A stretch of DNA of 16,988 bases, from positions 1 to 16,988 of the forward strand of contig JAJAYY010000061.1 of NCBI GenBank assembly GCA_026785965.1, in the 5' to 3' direction. Shown here piece by piece: positions 6,189 to 14,387 of the stretch (the stretch's first letter is position 1; each line of letters opens with the position of its first letter). Under the pieces are notes generated by a model, which was not told the DNA's origin, did no database searches, and saw nothing but the letters and a program-made list of their open reading frames with translations. The position numbers were made by a program, and so were the translations under genes. This stretch comes from Sphingomonas bacterium (GTDB lineage: Bacteria > Pseudomonadota > Alphaproteobacteria > Sphingomonadales > Sphingomonadaceae).

Positions 6189-7324
6189 AGCGCTTGTTCC
6201 ACCTTGTGGTGGAAATCGACCAGCCCATGTTCGAGCGTCCCGAGTACAACCTTGTCGATCGCTCCCGAGGCGAGCCCCTGATGCGCGAGCGCGGCGGCGC
6301 GGAAATCCTCGGCGACGAAGGTCCCGCCGTCGAGCAAGTCCCAGCTCCGTTCCCAATGCGATTCTGCCTCATTGGTCGCGGGCGCCTCGGGGATCAGCAT
6401 GATGTCTTCGACCAGCGTGCTGTCGACCGCCTGCGGCATGGCGATCAGCAGATTGATGTAATCGGGGCTGACGATCACCACCGACGAGGGGAATATCTGG
6501 TAGGTGTAGGTCACCGCGTGGCGCAGCGCGGCCCAATCGTCGCGATCGACCTGGGCGAGGTAATCGGCGCGTCCGACCGCGGCGCGCTGATGCGGGCCGA
6601 TGGTGTCGGCGGTGGTGATCCCGTCGGCGAAGAAGCTGGCGATGGTTGCAGCGTGGAGCCGCTGGACGTGATAACTTTCAAGGAACGCGTCGATGATCAG
6701 CTTCCAATTGGCGGCGACGTGATGCGTCTCGCGGCGATAGACATGCTGGTCGGCCATCGCGAACGCGTCGAGATCGGGCGCGAGCGCGAGAATGTCGGTG
6801 AAATCGGCTTCGGCCTGCTTGGCGAACCAGATCAGCCCGCCGGCTTCGATGCTCGGGTAGCTGACCAGCCCGTGCGTCGACTTATCTAGCCCGGGGAAGC
6901 AATCGGCGCGGGGCAGGCCGGTCAACTCGCCGTCGGGCTTGTACGCCCAGGCGTGATAGGGACAGATGATGCGCTTGGCCGGAACCACGCCCGCGGCCTC
7001 GATCAAGCGTGTGCCGCGATGGCGGCAGACGTTGGCGAAGACGTGGGCGTGGCCGTTCGCGTCGCGCGACAGGATCAGCGGAATTCCATAATGGTCATGC
7101 GCCACCGCCATATTGGCTTCGGGCAGCAACGACGACGGCGCGAGCAGGTGCGGCAGGCGATCAAAGATCGCGCGTTGCTCGCGCTCGTAACGCTCGGGGT
7201 CGGTGTAAAGCGAGGCGTCGAGCGATTCGAGACCGGCGCCAAGCGCGGCTTCGCCCCGGGCAAGCGCTTCGGCCAGCGCGCGCTGGCCCGGGGTTGGTCG
7301 CGAGGCGGTCGTGAATTGATCCAT
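6167..7324 (-). CDS. Rieske non-heme iron oxygenase, alpha subunit
   Basis: A 385-residue oxygenase of the aromatic ring-hydroxylating / choline-monooxygenase-like group. The N-terminal Rieske domain binds a 2Fe-2S cluster through C100-x-H102 (NVCRHRGTRL) and C121-x2-H124 (CPYHAWAY). The catalytic domain has NWKLIIDAFLESYHVQRLH, with mononuclear-iron ligands H219 and H224. The bridging acid is Glu (E216), as in choline monooxygenase and GbcA-like enzymes, rather than the Asp of naphthalene dioxygenase. The C-terminus has the usual EDFRAAALAHQGLAS and a final DFHHKVEQAL. No ferredoxin or reductase gene is adjacent, so the electron donor and substrate are unknown. The ATG at 7324 is the first start in frame that gives a normal N-terminus; the longer frame to 7453 runs into the divergent transporter. 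Confidence 0.9.
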   Translation of the reverse strand: MDQFTTASRPTPGQRALAEALARGEAALGAGLESLDASLYTDPERYEREQRAIFDRLPHLLAPSSLLPEANMAVAHDHYGIPLILSRDANGHAHVFANVCRHRGTRLIEAAGVVPAKRIICPYHAWAYKPDGELTGLPRADCFPGLDKSTHGLVSYPSIEAGGLIWFAKQAEADFTDILALAPDLDAFAMADQHVYRRETHHVAANWKLIIDAFLESYHVQRLHAATIASFFADGITTADTIGPHQRAAVGRADYLAQVDRDDWAALRHAVTYTYQIFPSSVVIVSPDYINLLIAMPQAVDSTLVEDIMLIPEAPATNEAESHWERSWDLLDGGTFVAEDFRAAALAHQGLASGAIDKVVLGTLEHGLVDFHHKVEQALQPSLSG

Positions 7325-7422
7325 GTTAAGTTTGTGCGCTCGTCGAACCGTTTGTGCAAGCGCCGACTTCCCACCCGCAAAACCGCTGCTAGCATGGCGC
7401 CAAATCGACGTGGGAGCAGGTG

Positions 7423-8820
7423 ATGGTCGAAGCGGTGGACGAACCAGTGGCAACCGGCTGGCGCGCGGCGCTTCCCGAATCTGTTCGGCCCTACACCGAG
7501 GCCGCGCCGCTTGCTGCCTTCTTCCTGGGTGTGTCGTCGGGATTTCCCTATGCGATGATCGGCGCGACGCTGACCACCAGGTTGGCGCAGGACGGTCTCG
7601 ACAAGAAGAGCATCACCGCGTTCAGCCTCGCCTTCCTCGTCTACAACCTCAAATTCCTGTGGGCGTGGGTCGTCGACGGGGTACGACTGCCAATCATCGG
7701 GCGGCTTGGACAGCGCGTATCATGGCTGCTGCTGACCGGGGTGTTGGTGATCGCCGCGGTCGCCAATTTGGCGTTCGTCGATCCGTCGGCGAGCCTGCTT
7801 GCGACGGCGTGGGCGGCGGTGCTGGTCGGGGCCGCTGGCGCAACGTTCGACATCGTCATCGATGCCTATCGGATCGAGATCCTAAAGCCGCGCCAGCTCG
7901 GCGTTGGATCGGGGATGGTGCAATATGGCTGGCGCATCGGATCGGTCGCGGCGGGCGCGCTGGCGCTCGTGCTGGCGGCGCGGGTCGGGTGGGAAATCGC
8001 TTATCTCGCCTGCGCAGCGTTCGCGTTTCCGGCGATGATCACCGGGCTCGTGTACGGCGAACCCGAGCGCCACCGCGAAACAAAGAAACGGCGCGGGTTC
8101 GGCGAGGCGCTGGGCGCGGTCTACCGCCCGTTCACCGAATTCTTCCAGCGCCAGGGCGCGTTCCTGGTGCTGCTGTTCATCCTGCTTCACAAGATTGGCG
8201 ACACGCTCGGCCAGCTCACGCTGCGGCTGCTGCTCGACGACCTCAGTTTCACCAACGACGAGATCGCCATCTACGACATCGGGGTGGGCTTCTGGGCCTA
8301 TTTGATCGGTATTTTCGTCGGCGGGGTGCTGTATTCGAAATTGGGGATGAAGCGGTCGGTGCTGATCAGCCTGATCCTGATGGGGGTGTCGAACTTCACC
8401 TTCGCGCTGCTGGCGCAGGCGGGGCACAGCAATCTAGTCCTGGCGGGCGCGATCGGATTCGAGAATTTTGCCAGCGGGATCGGTGGGGTGACCGTGGTCG
8501 CTTACTTCTCCGCGCTGTGCGACTTGCGCTTCACCGCGTCGCAATACGCCTTGATTTCGGCCGCGGCGAGCATCGTCGGACGATTCCTCACCGGGACGAC
8601 GGCAGGGGCGCTGGTCGAAGGTATGGGCTATGTCAATTTCTACCTGCTGACCACGGTCGCCGCCTTGCCCGGCATCTTGCTGTTCTGGTGGATGATGCGC
8701 GCGGGGCTGGTCGACAGTTCGATCGGGACCGCGGGCGTCGAGGGCGAGGGCGATGCCCGTGCCGATGCGCCTCAGTCGGGAAGCGAGCCGTTGGACCCGA
8801 GCGCAACCCCGGCGAGGTAG
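7423..8820 (+). CDS. AmpG-like MFS transporter
   Basis: A 465-residue inner-membrane transporter with about twelve to fourteen hydrophobic segments. AmpG-family hallmarks are seen: an N-terminal AAFFLGVSSGFPYAMIGATL, LKFLWAWVVDGVRLP in the first cytoplasmic loop, DIVIDAYRIEILKP, GSGMVQYGWRIGSVAAGA, a central loop with GEPERHRETKKRRGFGEA, and in the second half FENFASGIGGVTVVAYFSAL and FTASQYALISA. AmpG imports anhydromuropeptides for cell-wall recycling; relatives of this fold carry other substrates, and no murein-recycling gene is beside it. Start: the ATG at 7423 with GGAG seven bases ahead; a GTG at 7420 would add one residue. The last 49 bp overlap the convergent folC gene. Confidence 0.88.
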   Translation: MVEAVDEPVATGWRAALPESVRPYTEAAPLAAFFLGVSSGFPYAMIGATLTTRLAQDGLDKKSITAFSLAFLVYNLKFLWAWVVDGVRLPIIGRLGQRVSWLLLTGVLVIAAVANLAFVDPSASLLATAWAAVLVGAAGATFDIVIDAYRIEILKPRQLGVGSGMVQYGWRIGSVAAGALALVLAARVGWEIAYLACAAFAFPAMITGLVYGEPERHRETKKRRGFGEALGAVYRPFTEFFQRQGAFLVLLFILLHKIGDTLGQLTLRLLLDDLSFTNDEIAIYDIGVGFWAYLIGIFVGGVLYSKLGMKRSVLISLILMGVSNFTFALLAQAGHSNLVLAGAIGFENFASGIGGVTVVAYFSALCDLRFTASQYALISAAASIVGRFLTGTTAGALVEGMGYVNFYLLTTVAALPGILLFWWMMRAGLVDSSIGTAGVEGEGDARADAPQSGSEPLDPSATPAR

Positions 8821-10082
8821 AGCGAGCCGAAGATCAGTACGCGCGCCGGCTGGGCCATTGCTGCCAGCGCGGCTGCGAGGTCGGCGTGGGGAGCGGCGTC
8901 GAACCCCATGTCTTGCGCCAATGCCGCAAGCTCAACCGGATCGCGGCTGTCGTGGCCGGCGATCGGCAGAGTGTGGATGTGCGCGGCGATGCCCTTGAAT
9001 GGGGCGAGGATGGCTGCGGCGTCCTTGGTCTTGAGGCTGGCGAACATCAGCGCTAGCGGCAGGCCGTCGCGCCATGCCTGACGCGCATGATCCGCGACGA
9101 GGCGAGCGGCGTCGGGGTTGTGGCCGCCGTCGATCCACAATTCGCTGCCGGCAGGGAGCGCATCGAGCAGTGCGCCGGTATCGAGCCGCTGGAGGCGGGC
9201 GGGCCAAGTCGTGCCGGTCATCGCCTCGGCGAGCGCGGCTTCGGGCACCGCGAGCATCGACTGGTGGCGAAGCATGGCGATGGCGAGCCCGGCGTTGAGC
9301 GTCTGATGCCCGCCGGTTAGGCGCGGCAGGGGGAGCGCGAGTTCGCCCTGCGCATCGCGATAGTGGAGCGCGCCGTCGCGCACCATCACCACCCAGCGTT
9401 CGCCACGCGCCAGCAACGGCGCACCAACCGCCGCTGCGACCCCGGCGATTTTCGCGCTGATCTCGGGCGGATAGGATTGGGTGACCAGCGCGACGCCGCG
9501 CTTGGCGATCCCGGCCTTCTCGGCGGCGATCCCGGTGAGACTGTTGCCGAGATAATATTGGTGATCGAGGCCGAGGCTGGCGATGGCAGTGACCAAAGGC
9601 CGGTCGACGACGTTGGTTGCGTCGAGCCGTCCGCCGAGACCGACTTCGAGGATCAGCGCGTCGGCGGGGGTGCGTGAGAAAGCAAGCAAGGCGGCGGCGG
9701 TGGCGACTTCGAAAAAGCTGCCGTCGATGCCGTCATTGGCGTCGAGCACTTCGGCCAGCAAGCGAGCAAGCGCGGCGTCGTCGATCAGCGTCCCCGCAAT
9801 CCGGATGCGTTCGTTGAAGCGGACGAGGTGCGGGCTGGTGAAGGCGTGGACGCGGTGGCCCGCGGCTTCCAGGGCAGCGCGGAGGAAGGCGCAGGTCGAG
9901 CCCTTGCCGTTGGTCCCGGCGACGTGAAACACCGGGGGCAGGCGGTCCTGCGGGCGGTCGAGCTGGTCGAGCAGCGCGGTAATGCGCTCCAATCCGAGGA
10001 TATCAGTGGCGTAGGCGGGCGAACCCAAGCGATCGAGCTGGGCCTGGACGGCGGGGTCGGATGATGTCGCAAAGTCGGCCAT
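8772..10082 (-). CDS. folC: bifunctional dihydrofolate synthase / folylpolyglutamate synthase
   Basis: Cytoplasmic ATP-dependent ligase of 436 residues that adds glutamate to dihydropteroate and then to folates. The Mur-ligase fold is evident: ATP loop GTNGKGS (56-62), ALEAAGHRVHAFTSPHLVRF, EVGLGGRLDATNVV, ITSLGLDH-like IASLGLDHQYYLG, then EKAGIAKRGV, and in the C-terminal domain WIDGGHNPDAA. Length is normal. The ATG at 10082 has GGGGAGG six to seven bases upstream; a longer frame (to 10172) reads into a palindromic repeat and lacks support. It follows accD on the same strand after 115 bp and probably belongs to the same transcript. Its 3' end overlaps the transporter gene by 49 bp. Confidence 0.95.
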   Translation of the reverse strand: MADFATSSDPAVQAQLDRLGSPAYATDILGLERITALLDQLDRPQDRLPPVFHVAGTNGKGSTCAFLRAALEAAGHRVHAFTSPHLVRFNERIRIAGTLIDDAALARLLAEVLDANDGIDGSFFEVATAAALLAFSRTPADALILEVGLGGRLDATNVVDRPLVTAIASLGLDHQYYLGNSLTGIAAEKAGIAKRGVALVTQSYPPEISAKIAGVAAAVGAPLLARGERWVVMVRDGALHYRDAQGELALPLPRLTGGHQTLNAGLAIAMLRHQSMLAVPEAALAEAMTGTTWPARLQRLDTGALLDALPAGSELWIDGGHNPDAARLVADHARQAWRDGLPLALMFASLKTKDAAAILAPFKGIAAHIHTLPIAGHDSRDPVELAALAQDMGFDAAPHADLAAALAAMAQPARVLIFGSLYLAGVALGSNGSLPD

Positions 10083-10140
10083 TATTCCTCCCCGGAACAG
10101 CCATGCGAAGCATATTGGATGGGACGGATCGGCGCGCGGA

Positions 10141-10190
10141 GGACCCCCTCCGTCACGCCTGCGGCGTGCCACCTCCCCGTCTCGGGGAGG
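10141..10190. repeat. REP-like double palindrome between accD and folC
   Basis: Two compact hairpins lie side by side. CACGCC-TGC-GGCGTG (10154-10168) has a 6-bp stem with a 3-base loop; CCTCCCCG-TCT-CGGGGAGG (10172-10190) has an 8-bp stem with a 3-base loop. A C-rich CCCCCTC precedes them at 10144-10150. Neither hairpin is followed by a T run in either direction, so it is more like a dispersed REP-type element than an intrinsic terminator. The first stem has the same layout (6-bp stem, TGC loop) as the repeat inside uvrD at 16650-16664. Confidence 0.7.
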
Positions 10191-10197
10191 AGTTTGC

Positions 10198-11064
10198 TCA
10201 CGCCGCTTTCTTGCCCTTGGCTGCCTGCGGGCCGAGATAGGAGATCAGCCGCGCCAGCCGATCCTTGAGCGCGTGGCGGTGGACAACCATGTCGATCATG
10301 CCGTGCTCAAGCAGATATTCGGCGCGCTGGAAGCCGTCGGGCAATTTCTCGCGGATGGTCTGCTCGATCACGCGCTGGCCGGCGAAGCCGATCAATTCGC
10401 CAGGCTCGGCGAGCTGGACGTCACCGAGCATCGCGTAGCTGGCGGTGACCCCGCCCGTGGTAGGGTCGGTCAGCACGACGATGTAAGGCAGTCCGGCTTC
10501 GCGCAATTGCGCCAGCGCGACGGTCGCGCGCGGCATCTGCATCAGCGACAAGATGCCTTCCTGCATCCGCGCCCCGCCGGCGGCGGTTAACAATATGTCG
10601 GCACATTTGCCCTTGAGCGCGGCCTGCACCCCGGCGACGACGGCGGCGCCGACCGCAACCCCCATCGACCCGCCCATGAAGGCGAAATCCTGCACCCCGA
10701 CGACCGCCGGGTGGCGCGCGATCTTGCCTTTGGCGTGGATCAGCGCATCGCGCTCGCCGGTCTTGGCGCGGGCGGCCTTGATGCGGTCAATATAGCGCTT
10801 GGTGTCGCGGAACTTGAGCGGATCCTCGCGCACCTCGGGGGTGGGCAGCAGCTCGTAGCTGGCGCGGTCGAACAAAGCGTCGAAGCGGGTCTTGGGGCCG
10901 ATCCGATCATGATGATCGCAGCGCGGGCAGACGAAGCGATTGTCTTCCCATTCCTTGGTGAAGACCATCGTGTCGCACTTGGCGCACTTGTGCCACAGAT
11001 TGTCGCCATGCTGGCGCTTGGTCAGCGATTGGATACCGTTGCGAACGCGGCTCAGCCAGCTCAT
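10198..11064 (-). CDS. accD: acetyl-CoA carboxylase, carboxyltransferase subunit beta
   Basis: Beta subunit of the carboxyltransferase that moves CO2 from biotin to acetyl-CoA, making malonyl-CoA for fatty-acid synthesis; it works with AccA in a heterotetramer. The 288 residues carry the N-terminal zinc ribbon (C27, C30, C46, C49 in CAKCDTMV and VCPRCDHH) and the crotonase-like domain with [49 protein letters not shown] and [18 protein letters not shown]. Length is typical. The start ATG at 11064 has AGGAAGGG close upstream. pyrF ends 57 bp upstream and folC starts 115 bp downstream on the same strand. In many Alphaproteobacteria trpF-trpB-trpA directly precede accD; they are absent here. Confidence 0.97.
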   Translation of the reverse strand: MSWLSRVRNGIQSLTKRQHGDNLWHKCAKCDTMVFTKEWEDNRFVCPRCDHHDRIGPKTRFDALFDRASYELLPTPEVREDPLKFRDTKRYIDRIKAARAKTGERDALIHAKGKIARHPAVVGVQDFAFMGGSMGVAVGAAVVAGVQAALKGKCADILLTAAGGARMQEGILSLMQMPRATVALAQLREAGLPYIVVLTDPTTGGVTASYAMLGDVQLAEPGELIGFAGQRVIEQTIREKLPDGFQRAEYLLEHGMIDMVVHRHALKDRLARLISYLGPQAAKGKKAA

Positions 11065-11121
11065 CGAAACCCTTCCTGGTTGGTCGCCGCGCGGATTAGG
11101 CCGCGCACCGGCGCATGTAAA

Positions 11122-11793
11122 CTAAAGCGTACCCGAGATGGCGCGCAGCGCGGCGGCGGGATCGGGCGCGGCGGTGATCGGGCGGCCGATGACCAGGATC
11201 GATGCTCCGGCATCGAGCGCGGCGCGCGGGGTCATGACGCGCTTCTGATCGCCGATCGCGCTGTCGGCGGGGCGGATTCCGGGGACGACGAAGAAGCCGT
11301 CTCCCCACGCTTTGCGTACTGAAGCGAGTTCATTGCCCGAGCAGACGATGCCGTCGAGCCCTGCCTCACGCGCCAAATCGGCCAGGCGTTCGACCTGGTG
11401 CTGCGGATCACCCGAGATGCCGGTCGCGCCGAGATCGCGCGCGTCGAGGCTGGTCAGCACGGTGACCGCGACCACTTTGGTCCCGGTCGGCGCGGCGGCC
11501 TTGGCATCCTCCATCATCGCGCGTCCGCCCGCGGCATGGACCGTGAGCACCGAAGGGGTCAGCGGCGACAGCGCATGGATCGCCTTGGCGACGGTATTGG
11601 GAATGTCGTGGAGCTTCAAATCGAGGAAGATCGGCAGCCCGGTCTCGGCCAGTTCGAGCACGCCCGCGCGGCCATTGTGGGCGAAGAATTCGAGCCCGAG
11701 CTTGATCCCCCCGGCAAGCGGGGCGACCGCCTTGGCGAGCAATTTGGCGCGCGCGATGTCGGGGGTATCGATCGCGACATAGATTGGCTTCAT
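11122..11793 (-). CDS. pyrF: orotidine 5'-phosphate decarboxylase
   Basis: Last step of UMP synthesis: decarboxylates orotidine 5'-phosphate. The 223-residue TIM-barrel protein has the expected motifs: VAIDTPD at the N-terminus, GGIKLGLEFF (K31), the catalytic tetrad region FLDLKLHDIPNTVAKA (D58, K60, D63), LTVHAAGG, and the phosphate-binding VVPGIRPA and ILVIGRPIT. Length is normal for the bacterial type 1 enzyme. The ATG at 11793 overlaps the stop of lapA (ATGA), so the two genes are co-translated. accD begins 57 bp further down on the same strand, and that short gap shows no terminator with a T run. Confidence 0.96.
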   Translation of the reverse strand: MKPIYVAIDTPDIARAKLLAKAVAPLAGGIKLGLEFFAHNGRAGVLELAETGLPIFLDLKLHDIPNTVAKAIHALSPLTPSVLTVHAAGGRAMMEDAKAAAPTGTKVVAVTVLTSLDARDLGATGISGDPQHQVERLADLAREAGLDGIVCSGNELASVRKAWGDGFFVVPGIRPADSAIGDQKRVMTPRAALDAGASILVIGRPITAAPDPAAALRAISGTL

Positions 11794-12086
11794 CGCTGGA
11801 CCGGGTCGAAGTCGTCACTGGCGATTGGGGCGGGGGCGGGGGGAGCGACCACCGCCGGGCGATCGAGCAGCTGCAGCTTGCGCTTGGCCTGCCACAGCCG
11901 GCCGCGCAGGATCAGCCAGGTCGGGAGCCAGCCCAACACCACCATTAACGCCATTAGCAGCGGCAGCTTGATGTCGGCGGCGAGCGGGCCCCACAGGTCG
12001 ATCGTGACATCGCGCCAATTGCGCGTTGCGAAGATCGCCAGCGACACTGCGAGCACCATCCAGAACAGGGTCTTGAGAAATTGCAT
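11790..12086 (-). CDS. lapA: LapA-domain inner-membrane protein
   Basis: A 98-residue protein with two transmembrane helices (MQFLKTLFWMVLAVSLAIF and LPLLMALMVVLGWLPTWLIL) separated by a short loop, RNWRDVTIDLWGPLAADI, which matches the LapA/DUF1049 pattern. After the second helix come a basic segment (RGRLWQAKRKLQLL) and a proline-rich tail. In E. coli, LapA belongs to the lipopolysaccharide assembly regulation system together with LapB; whether it does so here is not shown. The stop overlaps pyrF by 4 bp. Upstream is a 143-bp divergent region facing the serine hydrolase, so this is likely the first gene of a lapA-pyrF-accD-folC transcript. No clear promoter was identified. Confidence 0.85.
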   Translation of the reverse strand: MQFLKTLFWMVLAVSLAIFATRNWRDVTIDLWGPLAADIKLPLLMALMVVLGWLPTWLILRGRLWQAKRKLQLLDRPAVVAPPAPAPIASDDFDPVQR

Positions 12087-12229
12087 GGCGCCTCTTTAGT
12101 CCGGGTTGCGCGGCGAGGCCAGCGCCGACTCGGTTCGTCGCTCCGGTCCGTCGCTCTGGCGCACGGCGGGCGGACGGGGAGTTGAGCCGCGCGGCGCGCC
12201 TCGCCACAGCGGCGGGCGGGGAGACGCGC

Positions 12230-13528
12230 TTGAATCGAGAGCAAAAATTCGGGCTTGGCCTGACGGCGATGATTGCCGCCGGGCTATTGCTGTGGCCGCC
12301 GCAGGGCAACCCCGCGGCCAGCGAGGCCGAGCGCCAGGCGGCGGCGCAGGCGCAGACCCGCGCGTTGCTGGTGCAGATGGCGCCGGCCAAACGCCGCGAC
12401 GTCGATTATGCCGCGCTCGATGCGCGGCTCAAGCGGATGGTGGCCAAGCCCAACATGGTCGGGATGGCGGTCGGGGTGGTCGAGGGCGGCCGGATCACTT
12501 TCCTGTCGGGCTATGGCGAGACCGTGCGCGGATCGGGCGAGGCGGTCACTCCCGAGACGGTGTTTCGCTGGGCATCGGTGTCGAAAGGGGTTGCGGCAAC
12601 GATGGTCGCCAAGCTCGCCGAGCAGCGCAAATTGTCGCTCGACCAGCCGGTCGCGAGCCTCGCCCCGTCGCTGCAATTGCCCGGCGGAACCCAGACCCGG
12701 GCGACCGTCGCCGACCTGCTCAGCCATCGCCTCGGCCTGTATCGCAACGCGTTCGACAACAAGCTTGAGGAGGGGCAGAGCGCGGCGTTCCTGCGGCGGA
12801 CCCTGTTCACGCTCAACCTGACCTGCCCGCCGGGGACCTGCTGGAGCTACCAGAATGTGGCGTATGACGCGGCCAGCGAGATGGTGTCCAAGGCCAGCGG
12901 GCGGAGCTATGGCGACGAGCTCAAGCGCGAATTGTTCGACCCGATCGGGATGACCTCGGCGAGCGTCACGCGCGGCGAGCTGCAAACGGCCACAAGCTGG
13001 GCGCGGCCGCACAGCGTCGGGCGCCAGCCGCTGGAGGTCAACGACATCTATTATGGCGTTCCCGCAGCGGGCGGGGTCAACAGCAACATCAAGGACATGA
13101 CCTTGTGGATGCTCGCCCAGATGGGCGAAATGCCCGCCGTGCTGAGCCCGGCACTGCTGCACACGATCCACGCCCCGCGCGTCGCCACCCCGAATGAGCG
13201 CGGACGCCTGCGCAAATTCAGCGAGCGGCTCGACCAGCCGATGTACGCGCTCGGCTGGCGGACCTACGAATATGGCGGCCACCATGTCGTCGGCCACCGC
13301 GGCGGGGTCGATGGCTACCGCGCGCTGATCCTGTTCGATCCAGTCAGGAAAAGCGGCGTGGTGGCGCTGTGGAACAGCAATACTTTCCAGCCCGGCGGCC
13401 TCGAGTTCGAGGTCATGGACATGCTCTACAAATTGCCGTTCCGCGACTGGATGGAGCTCGACCGCGGCGGGGCGGTGGTCGCCCCCGAGCCGGCCGAGGA
13501 AGCGTCGGGCGAGGCGATGCGGCGCTGA
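12230..13528 (+). CDS. serine hydrolase, beta-lactamase / peptidase S12 fold
   Basis: A 432-residue exported or membrane-anchored hydrolase of the class C beta-lactamase/esterase group. The hydrophobic stretch at 7-22 (FGLGLTAMIAAGLLLW) looks like a signal anchor. Catalytic motifs: S116-V-S-K119 (FRWASVSKGVAATM), Y207-Q-N209 (WSYQNVAYDAAS) and H356-R-G358 (VGHRGGVDGYRAL). Cysteines in LTCPPGTCW may form a disulfide. The substrate could be peptidoglycan peptide, ester or beta-lactam and cannot be told from sequence. I start at TTG 12230 because GGGGAG stands six bases ahead. A TTG at 12182 has its GGGGAG abutting the codon, and the first ATG (12269) would cut the anchor. No AmpR-like regulator is adjacent. 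Confidence 0.85.
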   Translation: MNREQKFGLGLTAMIAAGLLLWPPQGNPAASEAERQAAAQAQTRALLVQMAPAKRRDVDYAALDARLKRMVAKPNMVGMAVGVVEGGRITFLSGYGETVRGSGEAVTPETVFRWASVSKGVAATMVAKLAEQRKLSLDQPVASLAPSLQLPGGTQTRATVADLLSHRLGLYRNAFDNKLEEGQSAAFLRRTLFTLNLTCPPGTCWSYQNVAYDAASEMVSKASGRSYGDELKRELFDPIGMTSASVTRGELQTATSWARPHSVGRQPLEVNDIYYGVPAAGGVNSNIKDMTLWMLAQMGEMPAVLSPALLHTIHAPRVATPNERGRLRKFSERLDQPMYALGWRTYEYGGHHVVGHRGGVDGYRALILFDPVRKSGVVALWNSNTFQPGGLEFEVMDMLYKLPFRDWMELDRGGAVVAPEPAEEASGEAMRR

Positions 13529-13607
13529 AGCGCGGCGAGCGCCACCGAATATCAGTTGTCGATTCCACGCTGACCCGCCACGCTGTCGCCCAGCAGGAGG
13601 CAACAAG

Positions 13608-14258
13608 ATGGCGATGTGGGCGGATAGTCAAGCAGAGGCGCAAGCCGACGTGGTGCAAGCCGGGGGCGCGGCGCGGGGCTTGGCGGCGGTGGTGGCGGCG
13701 GTCGGCTGGGCGGCGCTGGCGCTGCAACTGGTCTTGATATCGGACAAGCTCGGGTTCGGGCTCGGGGCGTGGCGGTTCATCGGCTATCTCACGATTTTGA
13801 CCAACATCGGCGCGGCCACGGTGGCGAGCGCGGTGGCGCTGGGCAGCACAAGACGGATCGGCGGGGCGCGGGCGCGGCTGATGGCGGCGACCTCGATCGC
13901 GCTGGTCGGGCTGACCTATACGATCGCGCTGCGCTCGCTGTGGAACCCCGAAGGGCTACAGAAGCTCGCCGATTTCGGGCTTCACGATGTCATGCCGTTG
14001 CTGTTCGTGACGATGTGGGCGCTTGCCCCCCACGGCAGCCTCGACCGCAAGGATTTCGTCTGGGCGCTCGCCCCGCCGGCGCTTTACGCCGCATACGCGC
14101 TGGCGCGCGGCGCGATTGACGGCTGGTACGCTTACTGGTTCCTCGACCCGGGGACACAAAACGCCAGCGGACTATTGCTGAGCATCGCCGTGGTGATCGC
14201 GGCGGCCGGCGTGATCGCGGCGATCCTGATCGCGATCGACCGGTGGAAAGGGCGCTAA
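13608..14258 (+). CDS. Pr6Pr family membrane protein
   Basis: A 216-residue protein with about six hydrophobic segments, matching the Pr6Pr/FAR-17a-like membrane family as I recall it. Features: a first helix AVVAAVGWAALALQLVLI, then GAWRFIGYLTILTNIGAAT (the FxYFTILTN-like signature of the family), a helix with SIALVGLTYTIALRSLW, HDVMPLLFVTMWALAPHGSLD, APPALYAAYALARGA followed by DGWYAYWFLDP, and a last helix of Val/Ala/Ile before the basic end DRWKGR. The histidine in LHDVMP and acidic residues are conserved in the family from memory. Biochemical role in bacteria is unknown. AGGAGG stands eight bases before the ATG at 13608. It lies 79 bp after the serine hydrolase and may share its transcript. 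Confidence 0.82.
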   Translation: MAMWADSQAEAQADVVQAGGAARGLAAVVAAVGWAALALQLVLISDKLGFGLGAWRFIGYLTILTNIGAATVASAVALGSTRRIGGARARLMAATSIALVGLTYTIALRSLWNPEGLQKLADFGLHDVMPLLFVTMWALAPHGSLDRKDFVWALAPPALYAAYALARGAIDGWYAYWFLDPGTQNASGLLLSIAVVIAAAGVIAAILIAIDRWKGR

Positions 14259-14298
14259 GGTCGCGGCGGCCAGATGGGGGCGGGAGCGTGTTTTGATT

Positions 14299-14338
14299 GG
14301 TCTCCGGCGAAGACCGCAGCCCAGGCTGGACCCCAGCC
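14299..14338. repeat. intergenic palindromic repeat (two hairpins)
   Basis: GGTCT (14299-14303) pairs with AGACC (14311-14315), and GGCTGG-acc-CCAGCC (14324-14338) forms a 6-bp stem with a 3-base loop. The text around GCCCAGGCTGGACCCCAGCC resembles a dispersed intergenic repeat I recall from sphingomonad genomes, but that is from memory. It sits in the 207-bp gap after the Pr6Pr gene, just before a uvrD-tail remnant. No T run follows. Confidence 0.5.
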
Positions 14339-14387
14339 GTCGCAGGGGAACGATGACAGCATGGCGAAGTGCACTGTCACCGTAATT

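Noticed and set aside
5733..6356. Extension of the pseudouridine synthase to an upstream ATG at 6356
   Set aside because: It would run antisense through the whole response regulator gene; the extra 208 residues carry no recognisable domain, and the normal S4-synthase architecture fits a start at 5732.
7323..9056. A 577-residue open frame on the plus strand
   Set aside because: It runs through the AmpG-like gene in another frame, is rich in Arg and Gly as expected of a high-GC shadow, and shows no domain.
10172..10190. Intrinsic terminator after accD
   Set aside because: The hairpin is strong, but no T run follows in either direction; a REP-like element is the better reading.
12134..12159. 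Imperfect tandem 13-bp repeat (CGTCGCTC core) between lapA and the serine hydrolase
   Set aside because: Two copies match at about 11 of 13 bases, but in such GC-rich DNA this is weak, and no regulator or promoter geometry supports it.
12182..12229. Upstream TTG start for the serine hydrolase
   Set aside because: Its GGGGAG directly abuts the codon, while the TTG at 12230 has GGGGAG at the right distance and begins directly before the hydrophobic anchor.
12284..13606. A 440-residue open frame on the minus strand
   Set aside because: It is antisense to the serine hydrolase, which has all three catalytic motifs; the shadow has none.
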